From NCBI GenBank assembly GCA_008921705.1, contig VFFE01007215.1, positions 2,527,194 through 2,591,193 of the forward strand: a stretch of DNA of 64,000 nt. Direction: 5' to 3'. Positions 13,785-24,038 of this stretch are shown here, piece by piece. The position numbers were made by a program, and so were the translations under genes. Under the pieces are notes generated by a model. That model was not told the origin of the DNA and ran no database searches. It worked only from the letters and a program-made list of their open reading frames with translations. The DNA is from Burhinus oedicnemus (taxonomy: Eukaryota; Chordata; Aves; Charadriiformes; Burhinidae). How positions within the stretch are numbered: position 1 is the stretch's first letter; each line of letters starts with the position of its first letter.

Positions 13785-14544
13785 GCACTGTGCAAAAAGC
13801 CTGGGAGCAAATATCCCACCAAGAATAACCACAAAAACATGTCCCAGCACCCTGCTGAAATTTGCTAAGTGGTGCTGGGTGACAGGCACTCTGCTTTGTG
13901 AGTCTCTTATCAAAAGTTTGTTCTGAATCGGAGGACACTGTACTGGTTTCATAAGTGCTTGCACTGCTGAAAATTTGTTGAATGCTGGAAGGGATGGACG
14001 GTGGAAAAAAGACAAGAATGGTGGAGCAGGCAGCTCCAGTCTTCACTGGCTCTTGGTACCAAGGATCCCTTCCTTGCTTTTGAAGAGAAACTGAACCCTT
14101 TGTGTTTGCCTTTCGGATTGTCTTGAATGGCTGTGGAAGAGGCCTTGCCATACGTGGAAGCAGAGCCCTCTGCCTGAGGTTGTGGCACTGCTGCAGGGCT
14201 GCTTACTCCATGTGAGAGCACATGCTGTTTCCTAGTCAACAGCAGTCAACCCCAAGCTAAAAATTACCACTACAGATATTCATTGCAGATACTATTACAC
14301 AGTATGTAATATGGCAGGAGTTTCTCTTAAATGTGACTCTGTACTGTTCTTTACTTTTTGGTAGCATTTGTTGATGTAAATTATATTTTTTTGACAAATT
14401 ACCTTTTTATAAAAAATCAATATGGGCAAAAGTCTGAGCAATTAATACTGTCCAAAGCAGATATGATATCTTTATCTCTGTACGTTAATGACTCTAAATG
14501 ACAGTAGTTGTTATAAAATGTATTATATTGTTCTTTTCCTTTAG
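13785..14544 (+). other. AKAP7: AKAP7 3' UTR (or intron, if the downstream exon is used)
   Basis: This sequence follows the AKAP7 stop codon. No AATAAA or ATTAAA was found in it, so a transcript ending in the canonical exon would probably run on to the signal at 14989. Its 3' end is pyrimidine-rich (TTGTTCTTTTCCTTTAG) and looks like a splice acceptor. It could therefore be intronic in some transcripts. The long minus-strand frames here show no protein similarity I recognise. Confidence 0.55.
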
Positions 14545-14744
14545 GAAAGAGCCATGAAGCAGACTTAGTAAAGGAAGCTTTGCACAGAGAAACACAGGCT
14601 CTGTTATCCAGACTGAATCAGATAAAGAAGCTGTTAGCCAGTCCTGAGATCCGAACAAAAATAAGCAAAGAACTGTTTGAAGACAGGCACAACTCTAACA
14701 GTAAATGGAAAAGGTGTATCGACTCTGGATCTCCAAATGCATGA
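14545..14744 (+). CDS. Candidate alternative AKAP7 terminal exon (coiled-coil-like C-terminus)
   Basis: An open frame of 65 codons (14547-14741, TGA at 14742-14744) starts directly behind a good 3' splice site, a pyrimidine tract ending in TTTAG at 14540-14544. As an exon it begins with two bases (GA) completing a split codon. This is the same phase as the canonical exon at 13582, so it could replace that exon without changing the upstream frame. The product would begin (G)KSHEADLVKEALHRETQ. Hydrophobic residues in ALLSRLNQIKKLL keep 4-3-4-3 spacing, suggesting a short coiled coil; a basic/polar tail ends GSPNA. I do not recognise it in any protein. It lacks the [10 protein letters not shown] helix, so an isoform using it would lose or change PKA anchoring. 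Spliced onto the canonical exon it would be read in another frame. It may also be chance within a long 3' UTR. Confidence 0.4.
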
Positions 14745-14988
14745 TTGTAAATTGCCATGATGTAAAATCTCACTGGGTTGTTCAAAGAGAGAAATTTTCC
14801 TTTCTGTTTCTTTTTTACTGAAAATATGAATGGGTGTAAATGGCTCATGAGGAATCATGCTGAAATACTTGCACAGAAGGATTATATTTCATAATGATGA
14901 AGTACAGCCACTCCTCAGCACTGCTTTGAAACACATCTGAATGTGCAGGTATATGTCATAACTCCAAAGTGGAAAAATACTAGTTTCA

Positions 14989-14994
14989 AATAAA
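14989..14994 (+). terminator. Polyadenylation signal AATAAA, probably AKAP7
   Basis: This is the first canonical AATAAA after the AKAP7 stop codon, 245 bases after the end of the candidate alternative exon. The bases after it (TGTGCCCTTCCTTT) are mildly GT/T-rich, as expected downstream of a cleavage site. Confidence 0.5.
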
Positions 14995-15289
14995 GCTGAG
15001 CAAACACTGTGCCCTTCCTTTATCATTGCAAATAATTCAGATTTTTCACATAGATCCCTTCCCTAGCAATGATATACAAATTTTAAAAAATTAATGCTTT
15101 TAAATACTTAAAGTATATTTGAAAAAAAAAAACAACACTCTTTTAATTATCTGCCTTTTGGATATGTACTGGCATTTTGGGTTAGCACTGTCTAGTTTTT
15201 ATTTTTTTTTAAAGAGCACTTGAATACTTGTATAGATGCTGACATGTTGTTTCTGCTGATGTTTACACTAATGCAAGAATGTTTCGAAT

Positions 15290-15360
15290 TGCAGACTGAA
15301 ATTCAGGCTCCACTCATCTCAATGGCAGACTCTTACTGGCTTTAACGGAGTCAGGATGCT
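15290..15360. repeat. Possible fragment of an ancient amniote repeat
   Basis: The stretch around CTTTAACGGAGTCAGGATG resembles the 'ttgacttcaatgggagcaggat' type motif seen in many old interspersed copies in bird and reptile genomes. Matching is from memory and the copy is degraded. Confidence 0.2.
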
Positions 15361-15800
15361 GCAATTAAGATTTCTCATGAAAATATTAATATTCTTTGGG
15401 ATAATATTTGCCTTTTTACTTTTGTAGAACAATGTTCTTGTCTTGTTTTTGATGTTTCCTCCATCTCTACCTTCTGCTACCTGAGATGGGGTGTCGGTTT
15501 GCTCTTGTTTTTCCCTCCGCATATCTGCAAGATTCACTGAAGCTTTGGATATACAGCAATGCAGGAGTAGGTCCAATATTTGCGTTTTTTATAAAAATTG
15601 TTTAAAATTGCCTCTGACCATAAAAGCTATATAATATATGTTGTAATTGGTATCAGAATTGTGCTGTTTGTTAGAACAGCTGTGTGCATATTCTTCATTG
15701 GTCTCAAGGACCGGTCATTTATCTCATGCATCAGAGATTTTTTTTCCTTGTTCGATATATAACAGTGTATTCTGAAATGTCTCATACATGCCATGTTCAC

Positions 15801-15866
15801 AATAAAGTATTTTTTCCTTTGCACTCTATGTACGTTTTCATCTGTCTCTGAATGAACTTTAATAAA
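15801..15866 (+). terminator. Two distal polyadenylation signals
   Basis: AATAAA occurs at 15801-15806 and 15861-15866. The first is followed by a T/GT-rich stretch (TACGTTTTCATCTGTCTCTG). They could serve a longer AKAP7 3' UTR, but isolated AATAAA is common in AT-rich DNA. Confidence 0.35.
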
Positions 15867-15881
15867 ATGAAGTACTTGCAA

Positions 15882-18800
15882 GTAACAGGATTGACAGAAA
15901 CAGTGCTTGTATGAATCACACCAAGTGGACTACGGGTGTTGTGCCAAGATACTGGTCTAGAGCTTGGGTGCTGAAATCATGTGAAGAAATTCATGCAGAT
16001 AAACTAGTCCCGAGTCGTTATTGTTTTAAATGGCAAAACTTTGACACTCTAGGGGTTAATTTATATTCTGGGCAGCATGGGTTTAGAACAAAGTACTGGT
16101 ACAACTTCCTAGAGGTCCGTATCTGTTCTTCGACATCAAAAATTGAGTTTGAGTTTAGTGTGTAGTCTCAAATTTGCTCTAGAATAATAATTATAAAAAC
16201 CTGAATCTGCAGTCATCCCTGGATTAAAAAAAACCCAGACTTTCACAAGTGGATCTGTACGTCCCTGTACCGTGACTCTGAGCCCAGCTTGTTCCCTTAT
16301 TCCATAGGCTGAGGAGAGAAGTTTCTTTGTCATATTAAATATCACTGAGTACTACTTCATTCAGAGTATTCATATGGTATCAAGCAATTTAAATCCAACT
16401 TGCAGATGACAACACAAAACCAGACAATCAGCTATGAAAACAGGAAAATATTTTATTGTGTTCTATGTGAATCTCAGGTTATCAGCTCCCTTTCCTCCCT
16501 ATAAGTCATTACCATGACTAAGTGCCTTTTTATATCATTCAGCTTGTAACAGTCATTGTTCTCAAGTTTCAAGTAAAACTGTATAAATTAATCACTGAAT
16601 TTATGTCCAGACACTTTGATAAGTGGCCTGGTTATTAGAGACTCTGCTCATTCACAGTTCTTATGGATGGCATCAATAATAGCAGCTCTGAAAAAATAAA
16701 ATATAGGGGACTTAATGGCCTGAACATAGGCAGCAAGTGTCATTTGAGATGCCCTAGAGTGGGCCTGGCATGGGTCTGGCAAATATGACACAAACCCTGC
16801 AGGAAACGTGCTCTTCGGACTCAGGATATCTCAGTGCCTCTAAAAAGACATTAGATACCTATGTTTAAGCAACTAAAACCTATGTTTGATCTTCAGATGT
16901 TTTGACCCATGAAATTCAACAGGGCTTTTGTTTCTAAACCATTTACTTCCTTTTAAAATGCCAACAATAGCCTTTATTTCTGGTTTTGACAAGACACCAC
17001 TATTGATTTACTCAAAATTGAAAACAAAATAGGGTAAAAAAAAAAAAAATCCTGCATCTGGAGTTATTCTCTTATGACAACTCTTCTTTCTTTCTCTATT
17101 CCACCCTTCCAACTCCCCCCCAGTGGTGAAGCCTGGCTGCCAAATTAAAAAATAAATCTCTTGTATGGAGCTGTGAGGTGAGCACCAAAGAATGTAGACA
17201 CATAGAGACTGAACCTAATATAGGCAGGTGTGAAGCTCTGAGCTGCACACACAAGAAAAAATATGTTGCCTTCCTCACACATAAATCACTTTCAGACAAT
17301 TCCGTTTTTTAATTAAGCGCTTCTTTTGGGGAACGTCTTGAGGTAGTGATGCACAGGTTATTCTGGGAAATTGTTGGCATTTCGAAACAGATGGTGCAAG
17401 TTTGTCCATGTTTTGTTTTCAGTTCTACCTTCTAGCTTGCTCATACTCAAGAGTATTTCTACACTGCTGATTGTAGAGATGTCTGTGACAGGTTTAAAAG
17501 TAGTAGCTCAGCTCGCAGGACTAGGCTAGCTGGAAGCCTTTGGACTGCCCGTGACCCACTGGGAAACTGTTCCTGACATCTATGCTTGATCTAGGCGTAG
17601 AGCACAGAAGTTGCAGAAGCCATACATTTGATACCTGAACAGCCCTTGCCATGAATTGTCTCCACTGTTCAGCTGTGCATCAGAGGTGTTTAAGAGCTGA
17701 CAGTAACCAGAGAGATCAGTAAATCCCTGTAAGTCCTGACCAACAGACGTTAATTCTCTGATGTAGGAAGAGAGACTGTTGTAGAAACCCATGTCTCCAA
17801 GCACGGGTGAACATGGCAGAGGGATGCTCAGTCTAGATAGTTAAGCAGCAGATGAGTGTGCATCAAGCTCTTCATGAACAGGAAACTAAATAGTGTTTCT
17901 GTGTTGACTGAAGGTGACATGAATTTAAACAGGGATTGGAACTTAAGGGCAGATTCAGACACTGTATCCAAATATGCAGATTTTGGGACCCACACTGGAT
18001 AATGCCCTCTGCTACTGCTCCTACTGAAGTAAGTATGACACTTCGAGTGGTAAAATACTACTTCATGGCAAGGTTATACAATCGGGAAGTTAGGATTCAA
18101 CAGGCTTCATGTTATATATTTATAGGAGTTTCAGATTATAACTGCGCACACTTTTGCATGTGCTATTTTAGCCTAAAGGCCATGTGAGTGTATCATGGAT
18201 CAAAGGCTGTCAGCCATGCTTCATTCTGGTGACAAGAATGATACTGTTTCATTTTTATGTCAGTCTAGACATGACTCATATTCTTGTTAGAATTCTGATT
18301 TTATAAAAGTCTTGAGAGATATCCTACACATCTATGTCATCGACAAGCAGGAAAAATAGAAGAGCAAAACCACAAGCTCAGTAGAGCTTGTAAGCTGAAG
18401 TTTGGTAAAAACACACATTTACTTTTTAAATGCAGTTATGTCTGAGAATATGCTCATGAAATGAAGTGGAAACCAAAGTTTTTCACTGCAGATGAAATAC
18501 TACCTGTGGAGCCAGCTGCAGCCCCATGGAAGCCAGGAGGGAATACGGTTGCCTCAGGTGGAGCCTGGTAGCCGGACGCCTGAGGGTTTCTTCACTCTGC
18601 TTCTAGCCTGGGACTTTGTTTTGCATAATCTTTTTCAAAGCAGTCTTTTATCTGTGAATGCCCTCTGCCTTTGTTCAGCTGTTAATGGAATATTGTCTTG
18701 GCCTGAGAAAATGAGGGACTGAGTCCGTACTGTAGCTTTCAGCTGTTTCCATCCCTTGGAGGAGCAGGGAAGTTGTCACTGAAATCCCAAAGAGGTTGAT

Positions 18801-19234
18801 GTCTTTGCAGAGACACCTCTGGTCTCACTCGCGCTGCCAGAGGTCAGAGGAGGGCCTGCGTGGCTGTTCACTGAAGTCTTCATCTACAGATGACTACTGT
18901 CTGATCCTGAGGCAGCAGAGGTGGCCCAAAACCACTGGACAAAAGCAGTTCCCAAGGAATACATCCTCCCAGAACTGAGACAATGAGTGGGTCAGCTGCA
19001 TGATTAGTGGGCAGTTGGATAAGGTAAGTGTTGTTTTAGCCTTATGAACATTGTTCTAAGTCATGGTCATGTAGTAATTTAATTTGTGAAAAACTTTTGG
19101 AATTTTGGTTTTTCCATAAGTTTTCACGTAGAGATAAGGGGTAATCTCTGCAACTCATGAAGCTGCATTTGCTTTCAAAGAGATCATGAGTGCTGTGCCA
19201 TAATGTCCCATAGAAATGCTTTGCACTTTTTATT
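15882..19234. other. Intergenic sequence, no secure gene
   Basis: AT-rich sequence without recognised coding exons. A14 run at 17036-17049. An 85-codon open stretch on the minus strand (about 17580-17834) has no recognisable similarity or splice context. A minus-strand terminal-exon-like signal lies at 16452-16687 (listed separately). A perfect GTAAGT donor-like site at 19024 on the + strand has no exon I can support. Confidence 0.5.
16452..16687 (-). other. Weak candidate 3' terminal exon of a convergent transcript
   Basis: On the minus strand a pyrimidine tract ending TTTTTTCAG abuts position 16687. A short frame reading AAIIDAIHKNCE then stops at 16648-16650. About 190 bases later comes AATAAA (16457-16452), followed by a GT-rich element (TTGTCTGGTTTTGTGTTGTC). 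The order acceptor, stop, poly(A) signal, GU-rich element is right for a gene end converging on AKAP7. The coding part is only 12 codons and no upstream exon was found, so chance is a serious alternative. It does not match the MED23 or ARG1 C-termini as I recall them. Confidence 0.2.
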
Positions 19235-19718
19235 TCATAGAATCATAGAATACCAGATTCGCAGGGACCTCAAGGATCATCTGGTCCAACCTTTCTTGGC
19301 AAAAGCACGGTCTAGACAAGATGGCCCAGCTGAATTTTAAACGTGTCCAATCCACCACTTCCCTGGGGAGATTGTCCCAATGGCTGATTGTTCTCACTGT
19401 GAAAAATTTTCCTCTTGTGTCCAATCGGAATCTCTCCTGGAGTAACTTGTACCCATTACCCCTCATCTTTTCCATGTGACTCCTTGTAAAAAGGGAGTCT
19501 CCATCCCTTAAAGAGTGTAGCCACCCTTTAAATACTGGAACGTGGTGATAAGATCTCCCCTAAGCCTTCTTTTCTCTTTTCTGAACAAACCCAGTTCTCT
19601 CAGCCTTTCCTCATATGGCAGGCTTCCCAGTCCTTTGATCATCTTGGTGGCCCTTCTCTGGACCCTCTCCAGCCCAGCCACATTTTTTTTATATAGCAGG
19701 GACCAAAACAAAATCATT
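19235..19718 (-). mobile_element. Decayed CR1 LINE, 3' part of ORF2 and 3' UTR
   Basis: This is a 5'-truncated CR1 non-LTR retrotransposon in minus orientation. The + strand begins with TCATAGAATCATAGAAT, the reverse complement of the CR1 tail. Translated on the minus strand it shows the C-terminal ORF2 signature in two pieces: [16 protein letters not shown] with [13 protein letters not shown] (about 19690-19590), then GKFFTVRTISHWDNLPREVV (about 19420-19360). The pieces lie in different frames and contain a stop, so the copy is dead and older than the one at 49 kb. Its left end is precise; its right end is approximate. Confidence 0.9.
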
Positions 19719-20540
19719 ACATTGGCTTGGTTTCAGAGGCAAGGAGTCACACCATTCTTGTGGGAAAGGAAACTGTTTGAATCCTGGAAACAGGAGCACG
19801 TTAATGCTGGCATGTGTTTTACTCTGCTGTTCCTTTGGTCAATACAGTTTCTGTATAAGCAAGGTCTTAGCGTACACTCAGCTTCTCATTTATATTCTCC
19901 TCATGTTAAGTCTTTAAAATGAGAACATTTGTACTGAATGAAAATCAGTCCTGAGAGATATCTGGGCTGAGAAATAAAACACACTCACAGTGGAGCAATA
20001 ATTAGAACAGTACATAGGAAAACAAAAAGTGATATGCCTGCCATTCCTGGCATAGCAAAAAGGGCACTGTGGCATTGATAAGCAGAAACTTCTGCAGCAA
20101 GAAGCTGGGGTTGAACTGCTGCGTTCTGGTCTCTGCTCCCACTGCTGTTTACGTGCTTTGTTTAGTGACTCTTGCATGCAAAATGCATTAGCAGAGACTG
20201 GGATGTGGCACTGTTCCTTGCAAGGGACTCTCCTCATTGCTGGAAAATAAAGCCCCCTTTTGCTCCTGGTGATTAAGGATTAAACCAATCAAAAACGCAG
20301 AATTAGGGTAGTTAAAAGGAGTTGATTAAGAAAGGACACACGAGGATTTCAGCAGAAGCTTATTTGAAATAAAAGGAGTTCTTCTTTCAGATGAGAAAGG
20401 CAGAGATGTTTTGAGGTCAGGATTGACTCTAGAGATTCTGGTGGGGTTCCTTTAGCAAAATTACAATTTGAATTAAAAGGCAGGGAAAGCAGTGCACTTG
20501 CAGAATCCTTTTTATTTTTAATTCTTTTTTTTCCCCCAGC

Positions 20541-20740
20541 CATACAGAGAACTTCAGGCACTGAAGCAGTCAGAAGAGAAGAAAACATGCTGATATGATT
20601 TAACTTCAGTCATAACTCAGACAACCAAAATGTAACAGAAAAACAAAGCCAAGAAGAAACACCAGCAGCTACTGACAAAATTCGAACCTAGCTGCCAGTG
20701 TAAAAAAGATGTAATGAGTCCAAATGTTTAGAAGAATAAA
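20541..20740 (+). other. Weak candidate 3' terminal exon, + strand
   Basis: A long pyrimidine tract ending TTTTTTTTCCCCCAG (to 20540) is followed by a frame reading PYRELQALKQSEEKKTC and then TGA at 20592-20594. An AATAAA lies at 20735-20740, and a GT-rich stretch (CACACCTGTGTTTGTC) follows about 60 bases later. This is a plausible terminal-exon layout. The frame is only 17 codons, a second frame is also open, and I recognise no protein, so it could be chance or part of a non-coding RNA. Confidence 0.2.
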
Positions 20741-23700
20741 GGATGAAATGAAGCAAAACGGTAGCGTTCTCTGCATCTGGTCAGTCAAATGGTGCACACC
20801 TGTGTTTGTCACTCAGCTGTACTGGACAGGCGAATGTCCCATTTCCCAGTCACATTTTCCAAGCAAATACCTCTGAGAGGGAAGGCTGAGCGGGCATGTG
20901 ACTGTGAAATACGGCTCTGGCAGAGCACTGAAGTGAAGGGCTACAAGAAATACTGCAGGGGAGCAGCTAAGTCAAGGCAAAGCCAAGGCGAAGCTCAGGG
21001 CGATGATCTCTAGAGGAGCGGCAAGAAGCAAAGAAACAAAGCGTGCATTTGAACCTCCTTTTACTAATACATTTTATCATTGTGTAGGTCCACTGAACTT
21101 CTGTGTCTAGAAATCAAAGTGGACTGAGTAGTCAAATCCTACAATGTGCACGGAGAACTACAGAAGTTCTTTGCAAATAATCTTAAATTCCGGGGTATGC
21201 GAGCTGCCAGCCAGCGGAGCAGAGTGGGAAACGACCCCCCCCTCCAGAAACAAATGGATGACTGAATGCTTGCACATGGCTGGATGCGATGGCTGCAGCA
21301 TCAAGCTGCCGGCTGTGTTACTTTATGCTTATAAAGTACAGGAAATTGGAATACAAATCATGGGTAAGAGGAAATGAAATGCCTATTCTTTGTATAGGTA
21401 ACGTCAGCAAACTTATTTAGCTTAATTACCAAAAAAGATCCACTGCAAAACCAGGCAGAATCATCAAGCAAATATGATAACTAGGTAAATTAAAATCTGC
21501 TTTACCATTATGCTCTACAATGAGATGTATCACTGCACCGGGACGGATACTCTTGTTTTTAGAACGATTGCTAACAAAGGAATATGTGGAGAATGGCTAA
21601 ACCAACATCCTAAATGAGTAATACTGCAAAGGTACGGAAGATGTTTCAAAAGTGAAGGTGCAAAAAGCAAAAAACAGATTAATTTTTCAGTAAATCCAGA
21701 TATTCTTAACTTCACCCTTCCCAGCAAAACTTCAAGTGCAGGACAGGTCTCTAATATGTATAGCTCCATTACACTTAAACCATAAAAAATCCATTAATCA
21801 AAGAAACACATAACTGAAACTACTTTTAGTGGTAGATGTAGCAGACATATAGAAATAGATTCATTGCTCATCAAGCTAACATTTATTGTACATTGCCTGG
21901 CATTTTTGTTACATATGCATTCTATAATTTTCTGTGTAGACATAGTAATAATTTTTCTAGAAATATAGGAAAGGCACCGAAACACAGAGGACACCCACTT
22001 AATTTTACCTTAAAAAAAGATTATAAAAAAGGAAATTAAGTGATGCACTATTTTGAGAGACTGGAAATTAACTTAATTAGTTATATACCAGACACTTTTT
22101 GCATTTTCTGTATATGAGGGTTTATTACTTTCAAAATAACAGACTAAACACATGTTACTGGACATCACTGGATTTAGTGAGTCACACAAAAGATATGCAC
22201 GGAGAAGCCGTGGATCAATTTGCATCATTTTGTCTTGTTGCTGTCCTGTAACTTCAGGCTGTTGGAAGACCACTTTCATCTGTGGTAACTATGAAGATGT
22301 GCTTTCATAATTACATGTTAAGCTTCTGGGTTTTTTACTAGTGTAGCATTTCTGGACCATCAATGCAAATTAATAATTTATATACATTAATAATTTACAC
22401 TAGGGAATCTGATGGAGTAACAGAGGCTGGAGGCCATGGGATCAAAGGGAAGAAGGGTCTTCTCTGTAGTCAGTGAAGTCACCAGAGTCATGAAGAGAGA
22501 CTAAAAAACCATGGATGAGGTGTCTCCTGTCTTTGTGGAGAAGAGCAATGTGCTCTACCAAGCTGGGTGAACAACCTACCCCACCAGGACAGGAAAACCT
22601 GGGCTAGGAAGGTGAACACAAGTAGGTCCTCACACCAAATGTGTTATGGCCTATCTTTTGGGTCAGTCTGTTTGGGCATCTGTAACCAGGCACAAAGAGA
22701 CTCTGCAAACAGGACATGCTCAACTCAAAAGCATAAAGTGATCATTTATTACATAACACACATTAAAAACTGGGATTTGACAAACTACTAAGTTAAGCAT
22801 TAGCATGCTCCCCACCCCAAAGTCTCTCTGCTGGCCCAGTGGGCATCAGACAGGAGGAGAGAGGTTGGTCTCCGCAGTCCCCTGGACAGGAGCCTCCCCA
22901 GTGCTGAGCTGCCGCCTGCCGCTCCCTCCACCAATGCTGGTCCACCAACCATGCGACCCAGCGATTCCTGGCATGGTAATTTTGCATTGCTGACCTGCTG
23001 CCACGGCGTCTCACATCTTTCTTGGCAGCCTGGATCAGAGTTGCACCGGGGGCCTGTGTCGGAGCAGGACTTTGGCTCTGGGGCAGGTGAGCAGATAAGC
23101 CCTAGACAGAGGAAGACATTACAGGAGCTTTGCTGTGAGCCAAAGGCGAAGTTACAGACAGGGAAGAGGAGCTAAGATGTGGTTGTAGGTGGCCTGTACC
23201 AGTCAGGAGATCCAAATCCTGGAGGAGCAGAGGCAGGCACTAGCACTAGAGAAGGCCAGCCATGCCTGTGGCGTGTGCTCAGGCACCCATCCCAGGTTGT
23301 GGGCTCAGTGCATGTTTGGCTGGGACCCCGGGCAGGCAAGGACGGTGCTGGCGTGTGGGTCACAGCATGCTTGCCGTGGCCTCCGCTGGCCCTTCCTGCA
23401 CCACATCTCCCCCACAGCTCCAATGCGACTGGTGACCTAGCCATGTCCACAGCTGGTGTGTGAGTTGTTCCCCATACCAGCAGACATTTCCAGCCAAACA
23501 CTACAATAGCTTCTACATGAGTGGATTAATGATATTATTAATATTGCAGACTCAAACTGGTCCTTGCAAGAAGTACAAAAAGGAGGTTTTCCAAAGAGAA
23601 GATTGCTTTAGCTATGGCTGGCCCCAGAGGGTTAGTCACAGAGGCACAGGAGGCATACGGCCAAAACCAAATGGAAACCTAGGGAGATGGACACCAAACA

Positions 23701-23990
23701 CACAGATAAAATCTCCATATTGCACGTAGTCTTTTCCTTTCTCTGGTTTGCCTGGGAGTCATCTTGCAGTGCTCCTCTGGTGGGGGGTTTGCCACATGGA
23801 AATGCTCGTGTTCGGCTGTTTTGTGTAATTCATCCTTCACTATCCATGTTATTTAGATCTGTAGGTTTGTATAACACCAGTTTAAAAAGAAACACGAGCT
23901 CAACAGAGCACAGTCTGGTGTGAACACGTTGCAGCAACAGAGTTACACTCCCCAGGTATTAAAGAAACTTTGTTTCCTACCAACACTTAC

Positions 23991-24038
23991 CCTGGAAATC
24001 ATACAAATGCATTAAGAAGATTTCCAATGAAGCCGTTT
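23991..24038 (-). other. Weak candidate 48-bp internal exon, minus strand
   Basis: On the minus strand an acceptor-like tract (CTTTTCTCTCTCTGGTTTAAG) precedes 24038, and a consensus donor (CAGG then GTAAGTG) follows 23991. One frame is open through the 48 bases (TASLEIFLMHLYDFQ). The length is a multiple of three. No neighbouring exon or known protein was found. Confidence 0.15.

Noticed and set aside
13532..14239. Overlapping minus-strand open frames (96-133 codons) across the AKAP7 exon and its 3' flank
   Set aside because: They are antisense shadows of the coding exon and flank; no splice sites, poly(A) signal or recognisable protein supports them.
22793..23501. Several overlapping frames in a GC-rich interval on both strands
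   Set aside because: GC-rich DNA has few stops; no splice structure, domain or consistent coding frame.
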